Positions 1 through 8,896 are shown, counted from the stretch's first letter. The stretch: DNA of 40,995 nucleotides from JBBDRW01 sp040905265 (GCA_040905265.1 JBBDRW010000075.1:1-40995); one strand, 5' to 3'. A program made the numbers and translations. Notes: a model not told the origin generated them from the letters alone.

Positions 1-33
1 ATACGGGAATTCGCAACAGATCCCAGCGGCCAA

Positions 34-969
34 TCACTCGTCGATTACCATGACGTCATCGATCTGATGGAGCTCTTCCGGAAGATTTCTGCGGATCACC
101 TCGGCAAAGGCTCTGATGATATTCTGTTTTAGAAATTCACGGCTGTATGCGAGCCGGATTTTCCGGCTCGGGACCGGGTCGGCGAACTCTTTGACGATTG
201 CTTCTGAGCAGTTCTGGTCGAATGCCTGCAGCGCCAGCCAGGGAAGAAGAGTCATTCCGAAGTTCTGTTCGACCAGTTTTTTCAGAGTCTCCAGGTTTCC
301 GCTTTGAAAACGGATCATGGAGTCGTTTTTCTCCCTGACCTGCTTGCAGAGCTTGATGGTCTGGTCGCGAAAGCAGTGTCCTTCGTTCAGGAGCCAGATG
401 TTTTGCTGGTCCAGGTCGTCAACAGAAAGGGTCTTTTTTTCGGCAAGGGGGTGGTTGAGGGACAGGTATCCGATAAAGGGTTCAACAAAGAGTTCCTCCA
501 GGTGGAGATGACTCTGTTCAGCCGGGGTTGCGATAATTCCCAGATCGAGGGAGTCGTCGGCCAGCCCACGAACCACTTCATTTGTCAGTTGTTCTGAGAA
601 TACAAGCTCGACATCCGGATAACTCTTTACAAAATCTCTCAGAAAAACCGGAATAAGATAGGGGGCGACCGTCGGGATGATTCCCACACGAAAAGTTCCC
701 TGAAGTTTGCCATCACTGAATTGAGCCAGGTCTTCCAGGTTTCTTGACTCGCGCAGTATCTCTTTCGCCTGCCTGATAATCTTTTCGCCAATTTCGGTCG
801 GGACAACGGGGGATTTGGAGCGGTCGAAAATTTTGACTCCCAGCTGCTCTTCCAGTTTGTGAATCTGCATGCTGAGGGTGGGCTGTGTGACGTAGATCTT
901 TTCGGCGGCTGTGGCAAAGTGCCGGTATTTGTCGACTGCGACGATATAGGAGAGTTGGGTCAGGGTCAT
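34..969 (-). CDS. oxyR: OxyR-type LysR-family hydrogen peroxide sensor/activator
   Basis: This is a 311-residue LysR-type transcription factor. Residues 1-60 form the winged helix-turn-helix (FATAAEKIYVTQPTLSMQIHKL), and from about residue 90 there is a periplasmic-binding-like sensor domain. The sequence GHCFRDQTIKLC puts cysteines at residues 199 and 208, the same two numbers as the redox pair of E. coli OxyR. This makes a peroxide-sensing role well supported, rather than a generic LysR call. In the family, H2O2 oxidises the pair to a disulfide and the tetramer then activates catalase, AhpC and Dps genes. None of those targets is visible here, but only 33 bases lie downstream in the window. 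The start is the ATG at 967-969. Its upstream gap is filled by a heptanucleotide repeat array. Confidence 0.93.
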   Translation of the reverse strand: MTLTQLSYIVAVDKYRHFATAAEKIYVTQPTLSMQIHKLEEQLGVKIFDRSKSPVVPTEIGEKIIRQAKEILRESRNLEDLAQFSDGKLQGTFRVGIIPTVAPYLIPVFLRDFVKSYPDVELVFSEQLTNEVVRGLADDSLDLGIIATPAEQSHLHLEELFVEPFIGYLSLNHPLAEKKTLSVDDLDQQNIWLLNEGHCFRDQTIKLCKQVREKNDSMIRFQSGNLETLKKLVEQNFGMTLLPWLALQAFDQNCSEAIVKEFADPVPSRKIRLAYSREFLKQNIIRAFAEVIRRNLPEELHQIDDVMVIDE

Positions 970-980
970 TTCTCAGAGTT

Positions 981-1053
981 TAGAATACAGAATGTTGATG
1001 CCTGAATACAGAAGTCAGAATACGGAATACAGGTGTAAGAATACAGAATTCTG
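981..1053. repeat. Degenerate heptanucleotide repeat array (10 units)
   Basis: Ten consecutive 7-bp units in unbroken register (981-1050) plus a partial unit. The consensus is near CAGAATA, with variants TAGAATA, CGGAATA, CAGAAGT and CAGGTGT. The array fills most of the gap between the 3' end of the T9SS protein gene and the oxyR start, so it occupies the place where the oxyR promoter should be. It belongs to the same family as the arrays at 7116, 9444, 25496, 26258, 26356, 27812, 34701, 37254 and 39161. Confidence 0.85.
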
Positions 1054-1065
1054 TTGGCGCTGTTT

Positions 1066-4053
1066 CTATTTCACAAGTACCATTTTGCCGGTTTTTACCT
1101 CTCCGTTTGCGATCAGCCGGTAGAAGTAGACTCCGGACGCAAGGTTATCCAGCCTGACCGGGATTTCATAGAATCCGGTTTCCATGGTTTCATCCAGTAC
1201 GGTGCGTACCGGCGCTCCCAGAGAGTTGTAGATGGTGAGCCGGACCTCCATGGTGTTGGGAATCGAAACCGGCAGCCTGGTTTCACTGCGAAACGGATTG
1301 GGGAAGTTGTCGCCCAGTTTCAGTTCTCCGTCATCTTCCAGGAATTCAACGGTTACGTCTCCAATTACGATCTCTTTGATCAGAATTTGATAGGTAATCG
1401 TGCCAGCTTCACTTCGCCGGACGGTAAAACGTGCGACTCCATGCTCGTCGGTGACCGGCTGGACTGCTTCAATTTCCGAGAGTTCATCCGGCGATTCAAG
1501 AGTGACTTCCAGTCCCCTCAAGAGGGTCCCTTCCTCACTTTTTACGGTAACGTGAATTTCATTGGTTTGGTTGCCGTCTGCCAGTACCCGGATTTGTGCT
1601 TTGCTGATGTCGGAATTTTCACTGCTGATGGTCAGCGTATTGGTCTCAATGCTGTTGGAATTGGGAGATGTTCTCGGCCCGGCTTCCGACCGTATCCGGT
1701 AGAAGTATCGGGTTCCCATCTCCAGCCCTGTAATTTCATGCTCTTCACCTGTAACGATAACATCTTCATAGCCCGTTACCATCTGTTGAAACTCTTCATC
1801 GCTTGCGACATCCATCCGGTACTGCTCCGCTCCATCGGCAGCTTCCCAGTTGGCTGTGAACTGAAAAGCATTCCGGCCGCTCGCCGGAAGGGCAACCGGC
1901 GTTTCCGGGTAGGTGGTGGTCCCGGCAGTGTCTGAATATTTACTAATAAGTCCCATACTCTCTGCCCGGACCCTGTAGACGTAGGATTGTCCCGGATTGA
2001 GGTTGTCAATCAATTCCGACGTATTGTTTCCGACACTTTTGTTCTGATAATCTCCCACAAATGATGTAAAGCTGCTGTCCGTCGCTACATCCAGTAAGTA
2101 AGTTTCGGCCCCTTCTACCGGCTCCCACGCGGCTGTAAATTGGTCTGTTCCTACCTCCCGGGCATCGAGAGAGACAGGCGCGACCGGTACAAAATGGACT
2201 TCCGCCTTCTCGTCAAGCTCAATCTCTTCCGCAATGATGGTATAGAGGACGGTTTCAGGGATTGAATTCCGTACCCGGAAAAAAGCTTCACCGCCACTGT
2301 CTGTCGTATTCTGTATCTCCTCGATGGTTGAACTTCCGTTCTGAGCTTCAAGCCTGACAGAAGCACCTGCCAGGAGGTCTCCATCTTCATCTCTGGCCAG
2401 GACTGAAATATTGCTGAAATCATCGCTATCTGCCTGTATCGTGGCCGGGTCAACGTTCACTTCAGAGAGAGCCGGGTCGACGGTGACAAACGAAACAGTT
2501 ACCTCCTGACTGATGGTTGTTCCTGTCCCTCTAGCCTCGTACGTTACACGTTCAGCGGTCTTGTTTGAAACCCGAAACTCGGCGATTCCGTCTGAATTGG
2601 TAATCTTCTCAACCTCTTCAATCGAGGAGTCGCCTCCGTCGGGAAGAAGCGATATCTCCACCCCCTGGAGAACGTCGCCATCCTCATCTTTTGCTGTGAC
2701 GGTTATCCTGCTGAATGCGCTACCGTTTGCCAATACCTTCTCTCTGGAAGAGGCGAGGGTCGATTCATCCGGGTCGAGGCCGACAAACCGGACGGAAACA
2801 GTCTGATCGATCTCCGTGCCCATTGCAGTTGCCTGAAATGTTACCGTCTCCTTGCTGCTGTTTCGAACGTTATACCTCGCTTCGCCATCTGAATCGGATG
2901 TACCGTTCACGGTGCTGATCAGCACATTCGGGCTGTCTGACGTCAACGTTACCTTTCGTCCTTCAAGCCGGACGTTTTCACTGTCCCGAAGTGTAACCGT
3001 GATCCGGCTTGTGGCAGTACCGTTTGCAATCACCTTTTCCCGGTTCGCACTCAGTGAGGACTCATCGGGGTCGACGTACCGCAATTCATATTGATAGATA
3101 CGGTTCTCTTCTTCGGATGTAACATAAAATGAAGTGAAGTCAGGGTTAAAGGTGAGGCCTCTGGGATCCGATGTTTGGGATTGTACGTTAAAACTTCCGA
3201 TATAGTTTGCAGAGCTGAGGCTGTAGGGAGTCTGCAGGTAGTACTCGAGGATTTCCTCTTTGGCAGTATCCATCAGGTACATACGGGATCCGTCCGCATT
3301 CAGTTGTGTACCCCGAACCTCCTCTTGCTCTTCCGAGATGTCAAGGGTGTAGGTATGGTTTGCGGTTTCTACATCCCAGGGGGTTGAGAGCTGGTACTGG
3401 AATACCCTTTCCAATATTCTGTCGTCAACATAGAGGATGGTTCCGTCCGGCTTGAAGTCGATGTCATGGCCGCGAAAGACGATGGAGCTAAAATCTTCAT
3501 ACCCGGTCTGGGTGGCCGTTGAGACATTCCACGGTGTGGAGAGGGTATACTCCCAAATCTCAGTCCGGTTGAAAACCCACAACCTGGCGCCATCCTCTTT
3601 TCGGATGTAGAGGCCGTTTGGTACCGCACCGGTCTGTGCTCCTGACCCCATTTCCGGTGAGATATCCAGCTCCCTTTCATAGGTTATCGATTCAATATCC
3701 CACGCAGTTGAGAGATGGTATTCGATAATGTTCCCGGAATCCCGGCCCAAAATATAGAAACGGGTGCCATCCGGGCTGAAATCCGTCGCCCTTGAGCCAT
3801 CCGTTGCAACCGGTTCACTCTTGTCCGTATAGGAAGCGTGCCCGATATACGGTTCATTGTGTGTGGACGCGAGGGGCTGAACCCCCTTATCAGACTGTAG
3901 GATCCCCTCCTGAATCAGCCTTTCACGGTGTATACGCAGCTCTTCCAGTTCCGATTCGGTAAGCTGGTCCTGGGCAGGTAAGACCCCCGGAATCAGGAAC
4001 AGGCAGGCCAGAAGAGCCGGATATGCAAGTGTTCTAAACTGAAATCGTTTCAT
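1066..4053 (-). CDS. Secreted T9SS-sorted protein with N-terminal propeller-like repeats, Ig-like (invasin-type) and fibronectin III domains
   Basis: This 995-residue secreted protein has a signal peptide at residues 1-27 (cleavage near LPA/QDQ). Residues ~70-325 hold repeated blades carrying the word LSTPWDV or close variants, with FSPDGTRFYIL-type strands, which suggests a beta-propeller. Three Ig-like Big_1-type modules start near residues 328, 425 and 524 (ANGxAxSRITVT, with GEARYNVRN- or GIAEFRVSN-type ends). Two FN3 modules start near 621 and 714, and a fourth Ig-like module near 806. From about 910 there is a Por-secretion C-terminal domain (GDNFPNPF, then LTIYNSLGAPVRTV, then SGVYFYRLIANGEVKTGKMV). 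In T9SS bacteria this last domain directs export and surface anchoring or release. No catalytic motif is visible, so an adhesive or structural surface role is inference. It is read divergently from the acylphosphatase gene. Confidence 0.88.
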   Translation of the reverse strand: MKRFQFRTLAYPALLACLFLIPGVLPAQDQLTESELEELRIHRERLIQEGILQSDKGVQPLASTHNEPYIGHASYTDKSEPVATDGSRATDFSPDGTRFYILGRDSGNIIEYHLSTAWDIESITYERELDISPEMGSGAQTGAVPNGLYIRKEDGARLWVFNRTEIWEYTLSTPWNVSTATQTGYEDFSSIVFRGHDIDFKPDGTILYVDDRILERVFQYQLSTPWDVETANHTYTLDISEEQEEVRGTQLNADGSRMYLMDTAKEEILEYYLQTPYSLSSANYIGSFNVQSQTSDPRGLTFNPDFTSFYVTSEEENRIYQYELRYVDPDESSLSANREKVIANGTATSRITVTLRDSENVRLEGRKVTLTSDSPNVLISTVNGTSDSDGEARYNVRNSSKETVTFQATAMGTEIDQTVSVRFVGLDPDESTLASSREKVLANGSAFSRITVTAKDEDGDVLQGVEISLLPDGGDSSIEEVEKITNSDGIAEFRVSNKTAERVTYEARGTGTTISQEVTVSFVTVDPALSEVNVDPATIQADSDDFSNISVLARDEDGDLLAGASVRLEAQNGSSTIEEIQNTTDSGGEAFFRVRNSIPETVLYTIIAEEIELDEKAEVHFVPVAPVSLDAREVGTDQFTAAWEPVEGAETYLLDVATDSSFTSFVGDYQNKSVGNNTSELIDNLNPGQSYVYRVRAESMGLISKYSDTAGTTTYPETPVALPASGRNAFQFTANWEAADGAEQYRMDVASDEEFQQMVTGYEDVIVTGEEHEITGLEMGTRYFYRIRSEAGPRTSPNSNSIETNTLTISSENSDISKAQIRVLADGNQTNEIHVTVKSEEGTLLRGLEVTLESPDELSEIEAVQPVTDEHGVARFTVRRSEAGTITYQILIKEIVIGDVTVEFLEDDGELKLGDNFPNPFRSETRLPVSIPNTMEVRLTIYNSLGAPVRTVLDETMETGFYEIPVRLDNLASGVYFYRLIANGEVKTGKMVLVK

Positions 4054-4344
4054 GATTCGGTTTGCACGGTGTGCTGTCGGGGTGACGTTCCCTTCAGGAA
4101 ATCTTTGCTTGTACTCCTCAGAATTCCGATCATTATTTACTCGGGGATGTTCAATCTGTTCTGGCTGGATCAGATATTGATTCCTCTGTTTTTCAAGGTC
4201 TCTACTGGATGATCCAAGTTGGAATTGACCGAGGCCCAGGAGCTAGTGTCGTGTCAACCATACTATTCGTTTATCGTCAGAAAGTTCCTCTTCTGAATCG
4301 ATTGGGAGCTCAAGAAAAATGAAATCCAAAAATAGTAAAATTTG
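4054..4344. other. Divergent intergenic region
   Basis: This 291-bp gap lies between two divergent genes and should hold promoters for both, but I see no convincing promoter hexamers. The word TAGTGTCGTGTCAACCA at 4244-4260 recurs with one difference at 22360-22376. The last 50 bases before the acylphosphatase start are AT-rich. An open frame on the minus strand across this region has no recognisable protein features. Confidence 0.5.
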
Positions 4345-4632
4345 ATGGAACTTGTACGACGCCACATTTTTATTACCGGCAGGGTTCAGGGAGTCGGTTT
4401 CCGTCATTTTGCCAGGCTTACTGCGCGGGAGCTGGGTATAAAAGGCTGGGTGAGGAATCGGAAAGATGGACGGGTCGAGGCTGTTGCAGAGGGTGATCCG
4501 GAGAACCTCGAACAATTTCTGGCAAGGCTGCGTGAAGGCCCGATGCCGGCCAGGGTTGAGCGGGTAGAGACAATGCCGGCTGAAGGGGATGGTGCTCCGT
4601 TTCGCTCCTTTGATCAGAAACCGACGGCCTGA
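4345..4632 (+). CDS. acyP: Acylphosphatase
   Basis: This 95-residue protein has the usual acylphosphatase size. It hydrolyses the carboxyl-phosphate bond of acyl phosphates in the cytoplasm. The first signature is GRVQGVGFRHFAR (residues 12-24), with the phosphate-binding Arg at 20. The second is GIKGWVRNRKDGRVEAVAEG, with the catalytic Asn at 38. I chose the ATG at 4345; a TTG immediately before it (4342) would add one residue. No clear Shine-Dalgarno site precedes it, only AT-rich sequence. The namZ-like lipoprotein gene follows after 72 bp on the same strand, so the two may be co-transcribed, but no functional link is evident. Confidence 0.93.
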   Translation: MELVRRHIFITGRVQGVGFRHFARLTARELGIKGWVRNRKDGRVEAVAEGDPENLEQFLARLREGPMPARVERVETMPAEGDGAPFRSFDQKPTA

Positions 4633-4704
4633 CTGAACGAACATTTGACGCCATATATTCGTACCATCGGGTGGTGTGAAATCATGGACTAACCGTACCT
4701 GTTT

Positions 4705-5970
4705 ATGAATCAATCTGGCTTCTCAGGTTCTATCCTTGCGATTCTTCTGTTCGCTCTTCTTGTTCCGGGCTGCAACGGTGCGGGTTCCGGTAACCCGGGG
4801 GTTTCAGATATATTCTCGGAGAACTCCAATGTGGTCAAAACCGGCGCGGAACGGCTGATTGAATCTTACCTGGATGAGCTGGAGGGGCTTCGGGTCGGCC
4901 TTGTGATGAATCCGACGGCCCGTATCGGACAGGCTCATATGCTGGACACACTGCTGTCTCGAGGTGTTTCAATTTCTGCTCTCTATGCACCGGAGCACGG
5001 ATTTCGCGGGGAGGCAGGAGCCGGGGAGGTGATCCGGGATGGCCGGGATCAGGCGACCGGCTTGCCGGTCTTTTCACTCTATGGCGACACACGCAAACCG
5101 ACGCAGGAGATGCTGGAGAACGTGGATCTGCTCCTGTTTGACATGCAGGATGTCGGCGCACGTTTCTATACCTATATCTCGACCCTTGGCCTGGTATTGG
5201 AAGCCGCCGCCGAAGCGGGTCTTCCGGTCTGGGTTCTTGACCGGCCCAACCCGGCAGGCGGCGAGTATGTATCGGGGTGGAGTATGGAGGAGGAGTTTCG
5301 CTCGTTTGTCGGCATGTACCCGATTCCGGTGGCTCACGGGATGACGCTGGGGGAACTGGCACGGATGATGATTGGCGAGGAGTGGATCATGTTTGACACT
5401 CCTCCCGAACTGAGGGTTATTGAAATGGAGGGGTGGAGCAGGGAGATGGTGTGGCCGGAGACTGGCCTGGATTGGGTTCCGCCATCTCCGAACCTGCCAA
5501 CATTTGAACACGCATTTGTCTACCTGGGAACCTGTTTTGTCGAAGGGACGTCCCTTTCTGAAGGGAGGGGGACGGATGATCCGTTTCTGCTTCTCGGCGC
5601 TCCGGACACGTCGTTCGAACCGGATGAGTTACGAGATCTTCAGCAGAACATCCCCGGCGCAAGGCTCTCTTCGGCTGTTTTTGAACCCCGCTCGATTCCT
5701 GGCGTTGCTGCAGCTCCGAAGTATGAGGGGGAGAGGGTTCATGGATTGCGTGTTGAACTGACGGATGTTTCCCTGTATGATCCGGTGGTTTCCGGATTGA
5801 AGATTCTGAAGTTTCTGATGGATCATACCGAAGATGCGGAATTCAACTCTTTTGTCTACCGTCTTTCCGGGTCGGAACAGATCACTGCTCTCCGGGACGG
5901 GGAGGAGGTTTGGAACGGGTTTGACGCTGCACCGTTCAGGGAAGCGCGGCAGGCGTATTTGTTGTATTGA
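4705..5970 (+). CDS. namZ: Lipoprotein DUF1343 / NamZ-type exo-beta-N-acetylmuramidase
   Basis: This 421-residue protein has a lipoprotein signal peptide with lipobox LVPGC (Cys23), so it is probably anchored in the periplasm. The mature part matches the DUF1343 family throughout: VGLVMNPTARIG, YAPEHGFRGEAGAGE, LPVFSLYGDTRKPT, LLFDMQDVGARFYTYIST, WVLDRPNPAGG, GTDDPFLLLGAP. Characterised members (NamZ, glycoside hydrolase family GH171) remove MurNAc from the non-reducing end of peptidoglycan fragments, for cell-wall turnover or MurNAc recycling. That activity is transferred from the family and not shown by the sequence alone. The gene ends 4 bp from the convergent rlmB stop, with no terminator hairpin between them. 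Confidence 0.88.
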   Translation: MNQSGFSGSILAILLFALLVPGCNGAGSGNPGVSDIFSENSNVVKTGAERLIESYLDELEGLRVGLVMNPTARIGQAHMLDTLLSRGVSISALYAPEHGFRGEAGAGEVIRDGRDQATGLPVFSLYGDTRKPTQEMLENVDLLLFDMQDVGARFYTYISTLGLVLEAAAEAGLPVWVLDRPNPAGGEYVSGWSMEEEFRSFVGMYPIPVAHGMTLGELARMMIGEEWIMFDTPPELRVIEMEGWSREMVWPETGLDWVPPSPNLPTFEHAFVYLGTCFVEGTSLSEGRGTDDPFLLLGAPDTSFEPDELRDLQQNIPGARLSSAVFEPRSIPGVAAAPKYEGERVHGLRVELTDVSLYDPVVSGLKILKFLMDHTEDAEFNSFVYRLSGSEQITALRDGEEVWNGFDAAPFREARQAYLLY

Positions 5971-5974
5971 GAAG

Positions 5975-6718
5975 TCAATTCTGGATTTTCCTTCTCCATT
6001 CGTAGCAGATGAGGGCTGCGCTTACCGATGCGTTGAGGGATTCTACCTGGTTTTGCATCGGGATGGCGTAGTGGAAATCGCAATGCTCACTGGTTTTCTG
6101 GCGGATTCCATCTCCTTCACTTCCTATTACGAAGGCGAGGGGGACATCCGCTTCCATCTCCCAAAGTGTCTTTTCAGCGTTCTGGTCTAGGCCGGCGATC
6201 CAGAAACGGTGTTCTTTCAATTCAAGTATCGCCTGATTGAGGTTCCCGGCTCTCACAATCGGGATGCGTCCGGCGGTTCCAGCCGAGGTTTTCATCACGG
6301 CTGCACTGACCGGCGCCTGTCGGTGCTTCGGTACGATGACGGCTGTGATACCTGCTCCGGCTGCCGAGCGGAGAATCGCGCCAAAATTGTGAGGGTCCTC
6401 GATTTCATCCAGAAGCAGAACAGCGGTATTTTTGTCCGGTTCGGCATGATCCAGCCAGTCGTGAAAGTCGAGATAGGAGATCGGTGCAATCACGGCGACC
6501 ACACCCTGATCGTTGACGCCTCCCACCAGATCGTAAAGCTTTTTGCCGGGGACGGATTGCACAGGGATTCGGTGCTGAGATGCAAGATCCTGTATCTGAT
6601 GGACAAACCCTCCACCCATCTTTTCGCGAAGATAAATCTTCTCAACCTTTTCCGGTTCATTCAGGAGTTGCTCCCGGACCGGATTTTTGCCGTAGATAGT
6701 CATTTCAGGGTCTGACAT
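5975..6718 (-). CDS. rlmB: 23S rRNA (guanosine-2'-O)-methyltransferase RlmB (TrmH/SPOUT family)
   Basis: At 247 residues this is the usual RlmB length. The N-terminal substrate-binding domain opens with YGKNPVREQLLNEPEKVEKIYL. The SPOUT catalytic domain has motif 1 LLLDEIEDPHNFGAILRSA (residues ~108-126), followed by KTSAGTAGRIPI, FVIGSEGDGIR and the motif 3 region VESLNASVSAALICYEW. The enzyme 2'-O-methylates a conserved P-loop guanosine of 23S rRNA (G2251 in E. coli) using SAM. The start is the ATG at 6716-6718; an internal ATG five codons later is possible. It is divergent from the small membrane-protein gene at 6810 and convergent with namZ. A relative acting on another rRNA or tRNA position cannot be excluded. 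Confidence 0.9.
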   Translation of the reverse strand: MSDPEMTIYGKNPVREQLLNEPEKVEKIYLREKMGGGFVHQIQDLASQHRIPVQSVPGKKLYDLVGGVNDQGVVAVIAPISYLDFHDWLDHAEPDKNTAVLLLDEIEDPHNFGAILRSAAGAGITAVIVPKHRQAPVSAAVMKTSAGTAGRIPIVRAGNLNQAILELKEHRFWIAGLDQNAEKTLWEMEADVPLAFVIGSEGDGIRQKTSEHCDFHYAIPMQNQVESLNASVSAALICYEWRRKIQN

Positions 6719-6809
6719 CAGTTTTAAATCAATCTGGGGGTTTGTATTTTATCGGATCTTTTATACTCCGGGAATAAAAGAATTTGCAATATCAATCAAC
6801 TACGCATCG

Positions 6810-7121
6810 ATGTCAAACCTGTATGACGATAAAGAGCAGTTAGAACGCCTGGAAAAGGTACACCTCCGGGGAGCTGATGAGAATCTTGCACCCGGCGAGC
6901 GCATCGAATTTCTGAAGAAGCGGATTCGCAAGAAAAACTGGTTGATCGGCCTGAATGTGTTGGCGATTCTATTTTTTTCTTATTCTTTCTATTACGGGAT
7001 TACCCAGCTTGGGGAGACGTTATTTACGATACTGGTTGTCGTTTTTGTAATCAATGTGGGCCTTGTTCTTTTGCAAAAAAGACAGATCGCAGAGATGATC
7101 GAGGTGTACAGGAGGGGATAG
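6810..7121 (+). CDS. Small two-TM membrane protein of unknown function
   Basis: This is a 103-residue protein that I do not recognise. Residues 1-42 are hydrophilic and charged, with a heptad-like stretch (DKEQLERLEKVHL) and a basic cluster (KKRIRKKN) just before the membrane. Two hydrophobic segments follow at about 44-62 (LIGLNVLAILFFSYSFYY) and 68-87 (ETLFTILVVVFVINVGLVLL), and then a short basic tail. The positive-inside rule suggests both termini are cytoplasmic. The TAG stop at 7119-7121 lies inside the first unit of a heptanucleotide repeat array, so the array grows directly out of the gene's end. It is divergent from rlmB and upstream of pyrG by 134 bp. Confidence 0.7.
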   Translation: MSNLYDDKEQLERLEKVHLRGADENLAPGERIEFLKKRIRKKNWLIGLNVLAILFFSYSFYYGITQLGETLFTILVVVFVINVGLVLLQKRQIAEMIEVYRRG

Positions 7122-7192
7122 GGAACAGATGAGAGGGAACAGTTTTTAATCAAAGAGAACTCTCACCTCTCACCTGTCATCTGTATTCTACA
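7116..7192. repeat. Inverted heptanucleotide repeat element (11 units) with shared core
   Basis: Eleven 7-bp units lie in exact register. The first four are purine-rich (GGATAGG, TGAGAGG and similar). A central core at 7137-7164 follows, and then units in reverse-complement orientation (ACCTCTC, ACCTGTC, ATCTGTA). The core is identical at 24 of 28 positions to the core at 25545-25572. ACAGATGA near the left end pairs with its complement near the right end. It lies between the small membrane protein gene and pyrG. Confidence 0.85.
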
Positions 7193-7255
7193 TTTGAACG
7201 GGATAGCTGAACCTGTTATTTTCACTATCCATCAACCAACTCTCTCACATCAATC

Positions 7256-8893
7256 ATGTCCACTAAGTATATTTTTGTTACCGGCGGTGTAACATCCTCA
7301 CTTGGAAAAGGAATCATCTGCTCATCTCTTGGCCGCCTGTTGGTTGCCCGCGGTTTGCGGGTTACGATTCAGAAGCTTGATCCCTACATCAACGTCGATC
7401 CCGGAACCATGAACCCGTATGAACACGGGGAGGTCTACGTCACCGATGACGGTGCGGAAACGGATCTGGACCTGGGCCATTATGAACGGTTCCTCGGGGT
7501 GAAGACGAGCCAGAATAACAATGTTACGACCGGCCGGATCTACTATGACGTTATTAATAAAGAGCGGCAGGGAGCTTATCTGGGCAAAACGGTACAGGTG
7601 ATTCCCCATATTACGGATGAGATCAAGTCTCATGTACTTAAATTGGGCACGTCAGGAGAGTATGACGTTGTTATCGTTGAGGTGGGCGGTACCGTCGGGG
7701 ATATTGAGAGTCTCCCCTATATCGAAGCGATGCGGCAGATGAGGTATGAAGTGGGACGTAAGAACACGCTCTCCATTCACCTCACCCTGGTTCCCTATCT
7801 TGCCGCCGCCGGAGAGCTGAAAACCAAACCGACACAACACTCGGTCAAGACACTTTCTGAAAGTGGAATGCAGCCGGATATTCTGGTCTGCCGGTCGGAA
7901 CACCAGCTCGATGCATCCATTCGCCAGAAAATTGCGAACTTTTGTAATGTCGAGGTTGAAGATGTAATTGAATCGCTGGATGCGGAGAGTATCTATGAAG
8001 TCCCGCTCTTGATGCAGAAGGAGAAGCTGGACCTGCGGGTTATTGAGAAACTGGGCCTGGATGCGGAAGAGGCGGATCTGGAACAGTGGATCGATTTTGT
8101 AGACCGGATCAAGAATCCGTCAAAAGAGGTGAATATTGCCCTCGTCGGAAAGTATGTGGAGCATCATGACGCGTACAAATCGATTGTTGAGGCACTGATT
8201 CATGGAGGTGCGGTGAATGACGCATCCGTTCAGATTCACTGGATTCAATCCGACTTTCTGACAGATGAAAATGTATCTGAAGAGCTTGCAGGGATGTCCG
8301 GAATTTTGGTTGCACCCGGTTTCGGCGGCCGCGGGATCGATGGGAAACTGGTTGCTGTGAAGTATGCACGGGAGCAGAAAGTTCCGTTTTTCGGTATCTG
8401 TCTCGGGATGCAGTGTGCCGTTGTAGAGTTTGCCCGGAGCATCTGTGGTCACGGGGATGCGAACAGTACGGAATTTGATGAAGAGACCTCCTGGCCGGTG
8501 ATCGATCTCATGCCGGATCAGAGGGATCTGGAAAACAAGGGGGGGACGATGCGCCTCGGTTCGTATGATTGTTCCATCACATCCGGAACATTTTCAAGTG
8601 AGGCGTATGGAGAGGAGCAGATCCGGGAGCGACACCGCCATCGATTTGAGTTGAACAACGAATTGCGGGATGAGCTTGCCGAACATGGACTTGTGATTGC
8701 AGGGGTGAACCCGGAACGTAATCTGGTAGAGATTGTGGAGATCGAAAATCACCCCTGGTATGTCGGGGTACAGTTCCATCCGGAACTGCGAAGTACGGTC
8801 AGTGACCCGCACCCGCTCTTTGTTTCGTTTGTGGAAGCTTCTGTTGAAAAGAGCCTTGACCCGAATCACTCCCAATTGAAAGAGGTGGTGTAG
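7256..8893 (+). CDS. pyrG: CTP synthase
   Basis: At 545 residues this is full length for PyrG. It makes CTP from UTP, ATP and glutamine, the last step of pyrimidine nucleotide synthesis. The N-terminal amidoligase domain (residues 1-~265) starts with KYIFVTGGVTSSLGKGI, the P-loop signature. It continues with LDPYINVDPGTMNPYEHGEV and VEVGGTVGDIESLPYIEA. The C-terminal class I glutamine amidotransferase domain has the nucleophile Cys382 in FFGICLGMQCAVVEFAR and the His/Glu pair in GVQFHPELRS. The start ATG has no visible Shine-Dalgarno site. The NUDIX gene begins 3 bp after the stop, so the two are probably one transcript. Confidence 0.98.
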   Translation: MSTKYIFVTGGVTSSLGKGIICSSLGRLLVARGLRVTIQKLDPYINVDPGTMNPYEHGEVYVTDDGAETDLDLGHYERFLGVKTSQNNNVTTGRIYYDVINKERQGAYLGKTVQVIPHITDEIKSHVLKLGTSGEYDVVIVEVGGTVGDIESLPYIEAMRQMRYEVGRKNTLSIHLTLVPYLAAAGELKTKPTQHSVKTLSESGMQPDILVCRSEHQLDASIRQKIANFCNVEVEDVIESLDAESIYEVPLLMQKEKLDLRVIEKLGLDAEEADLEQWIDFVDRIKNPSKEVNIALVGKYVEHHDAYKSIVEALIHGGAVNDASVQIHWIQSDFLTDENVSEELAGMSGILVAPGFGGRGIDGKLVAVKYAREQKVPFFGICLGMQCAVVEFARSICGHGDANSTEFDEETSWPVIDLMPDQRDLENKGGTMRLGSYDCSITSGTFSSEAYGEEQIRERHRHRFELNNELRDELAEHGLVIAGVNPERNLVEIVEIENHPWYVGVQFHPELRSTVSDPHPLFVSFVEASVEKSLDPNHSQLKEVV

Positions 8894-8896
8894 GTT

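Noticed and set aside
1054..1935. Long plus-strand open frame opposite the T9SS protein gene
   Set aside because: It lies wholly antisense to a gene with a signal peptide, repeated domains and a sorting domain, and its own translation shows no family motif.
4243..4713. 156-codon minus-strand open frame over the acylphosphatase
   Set aside because: It overlaps the whole acylphosphatase gene, which has clear motifs, and has no recognisable domain.
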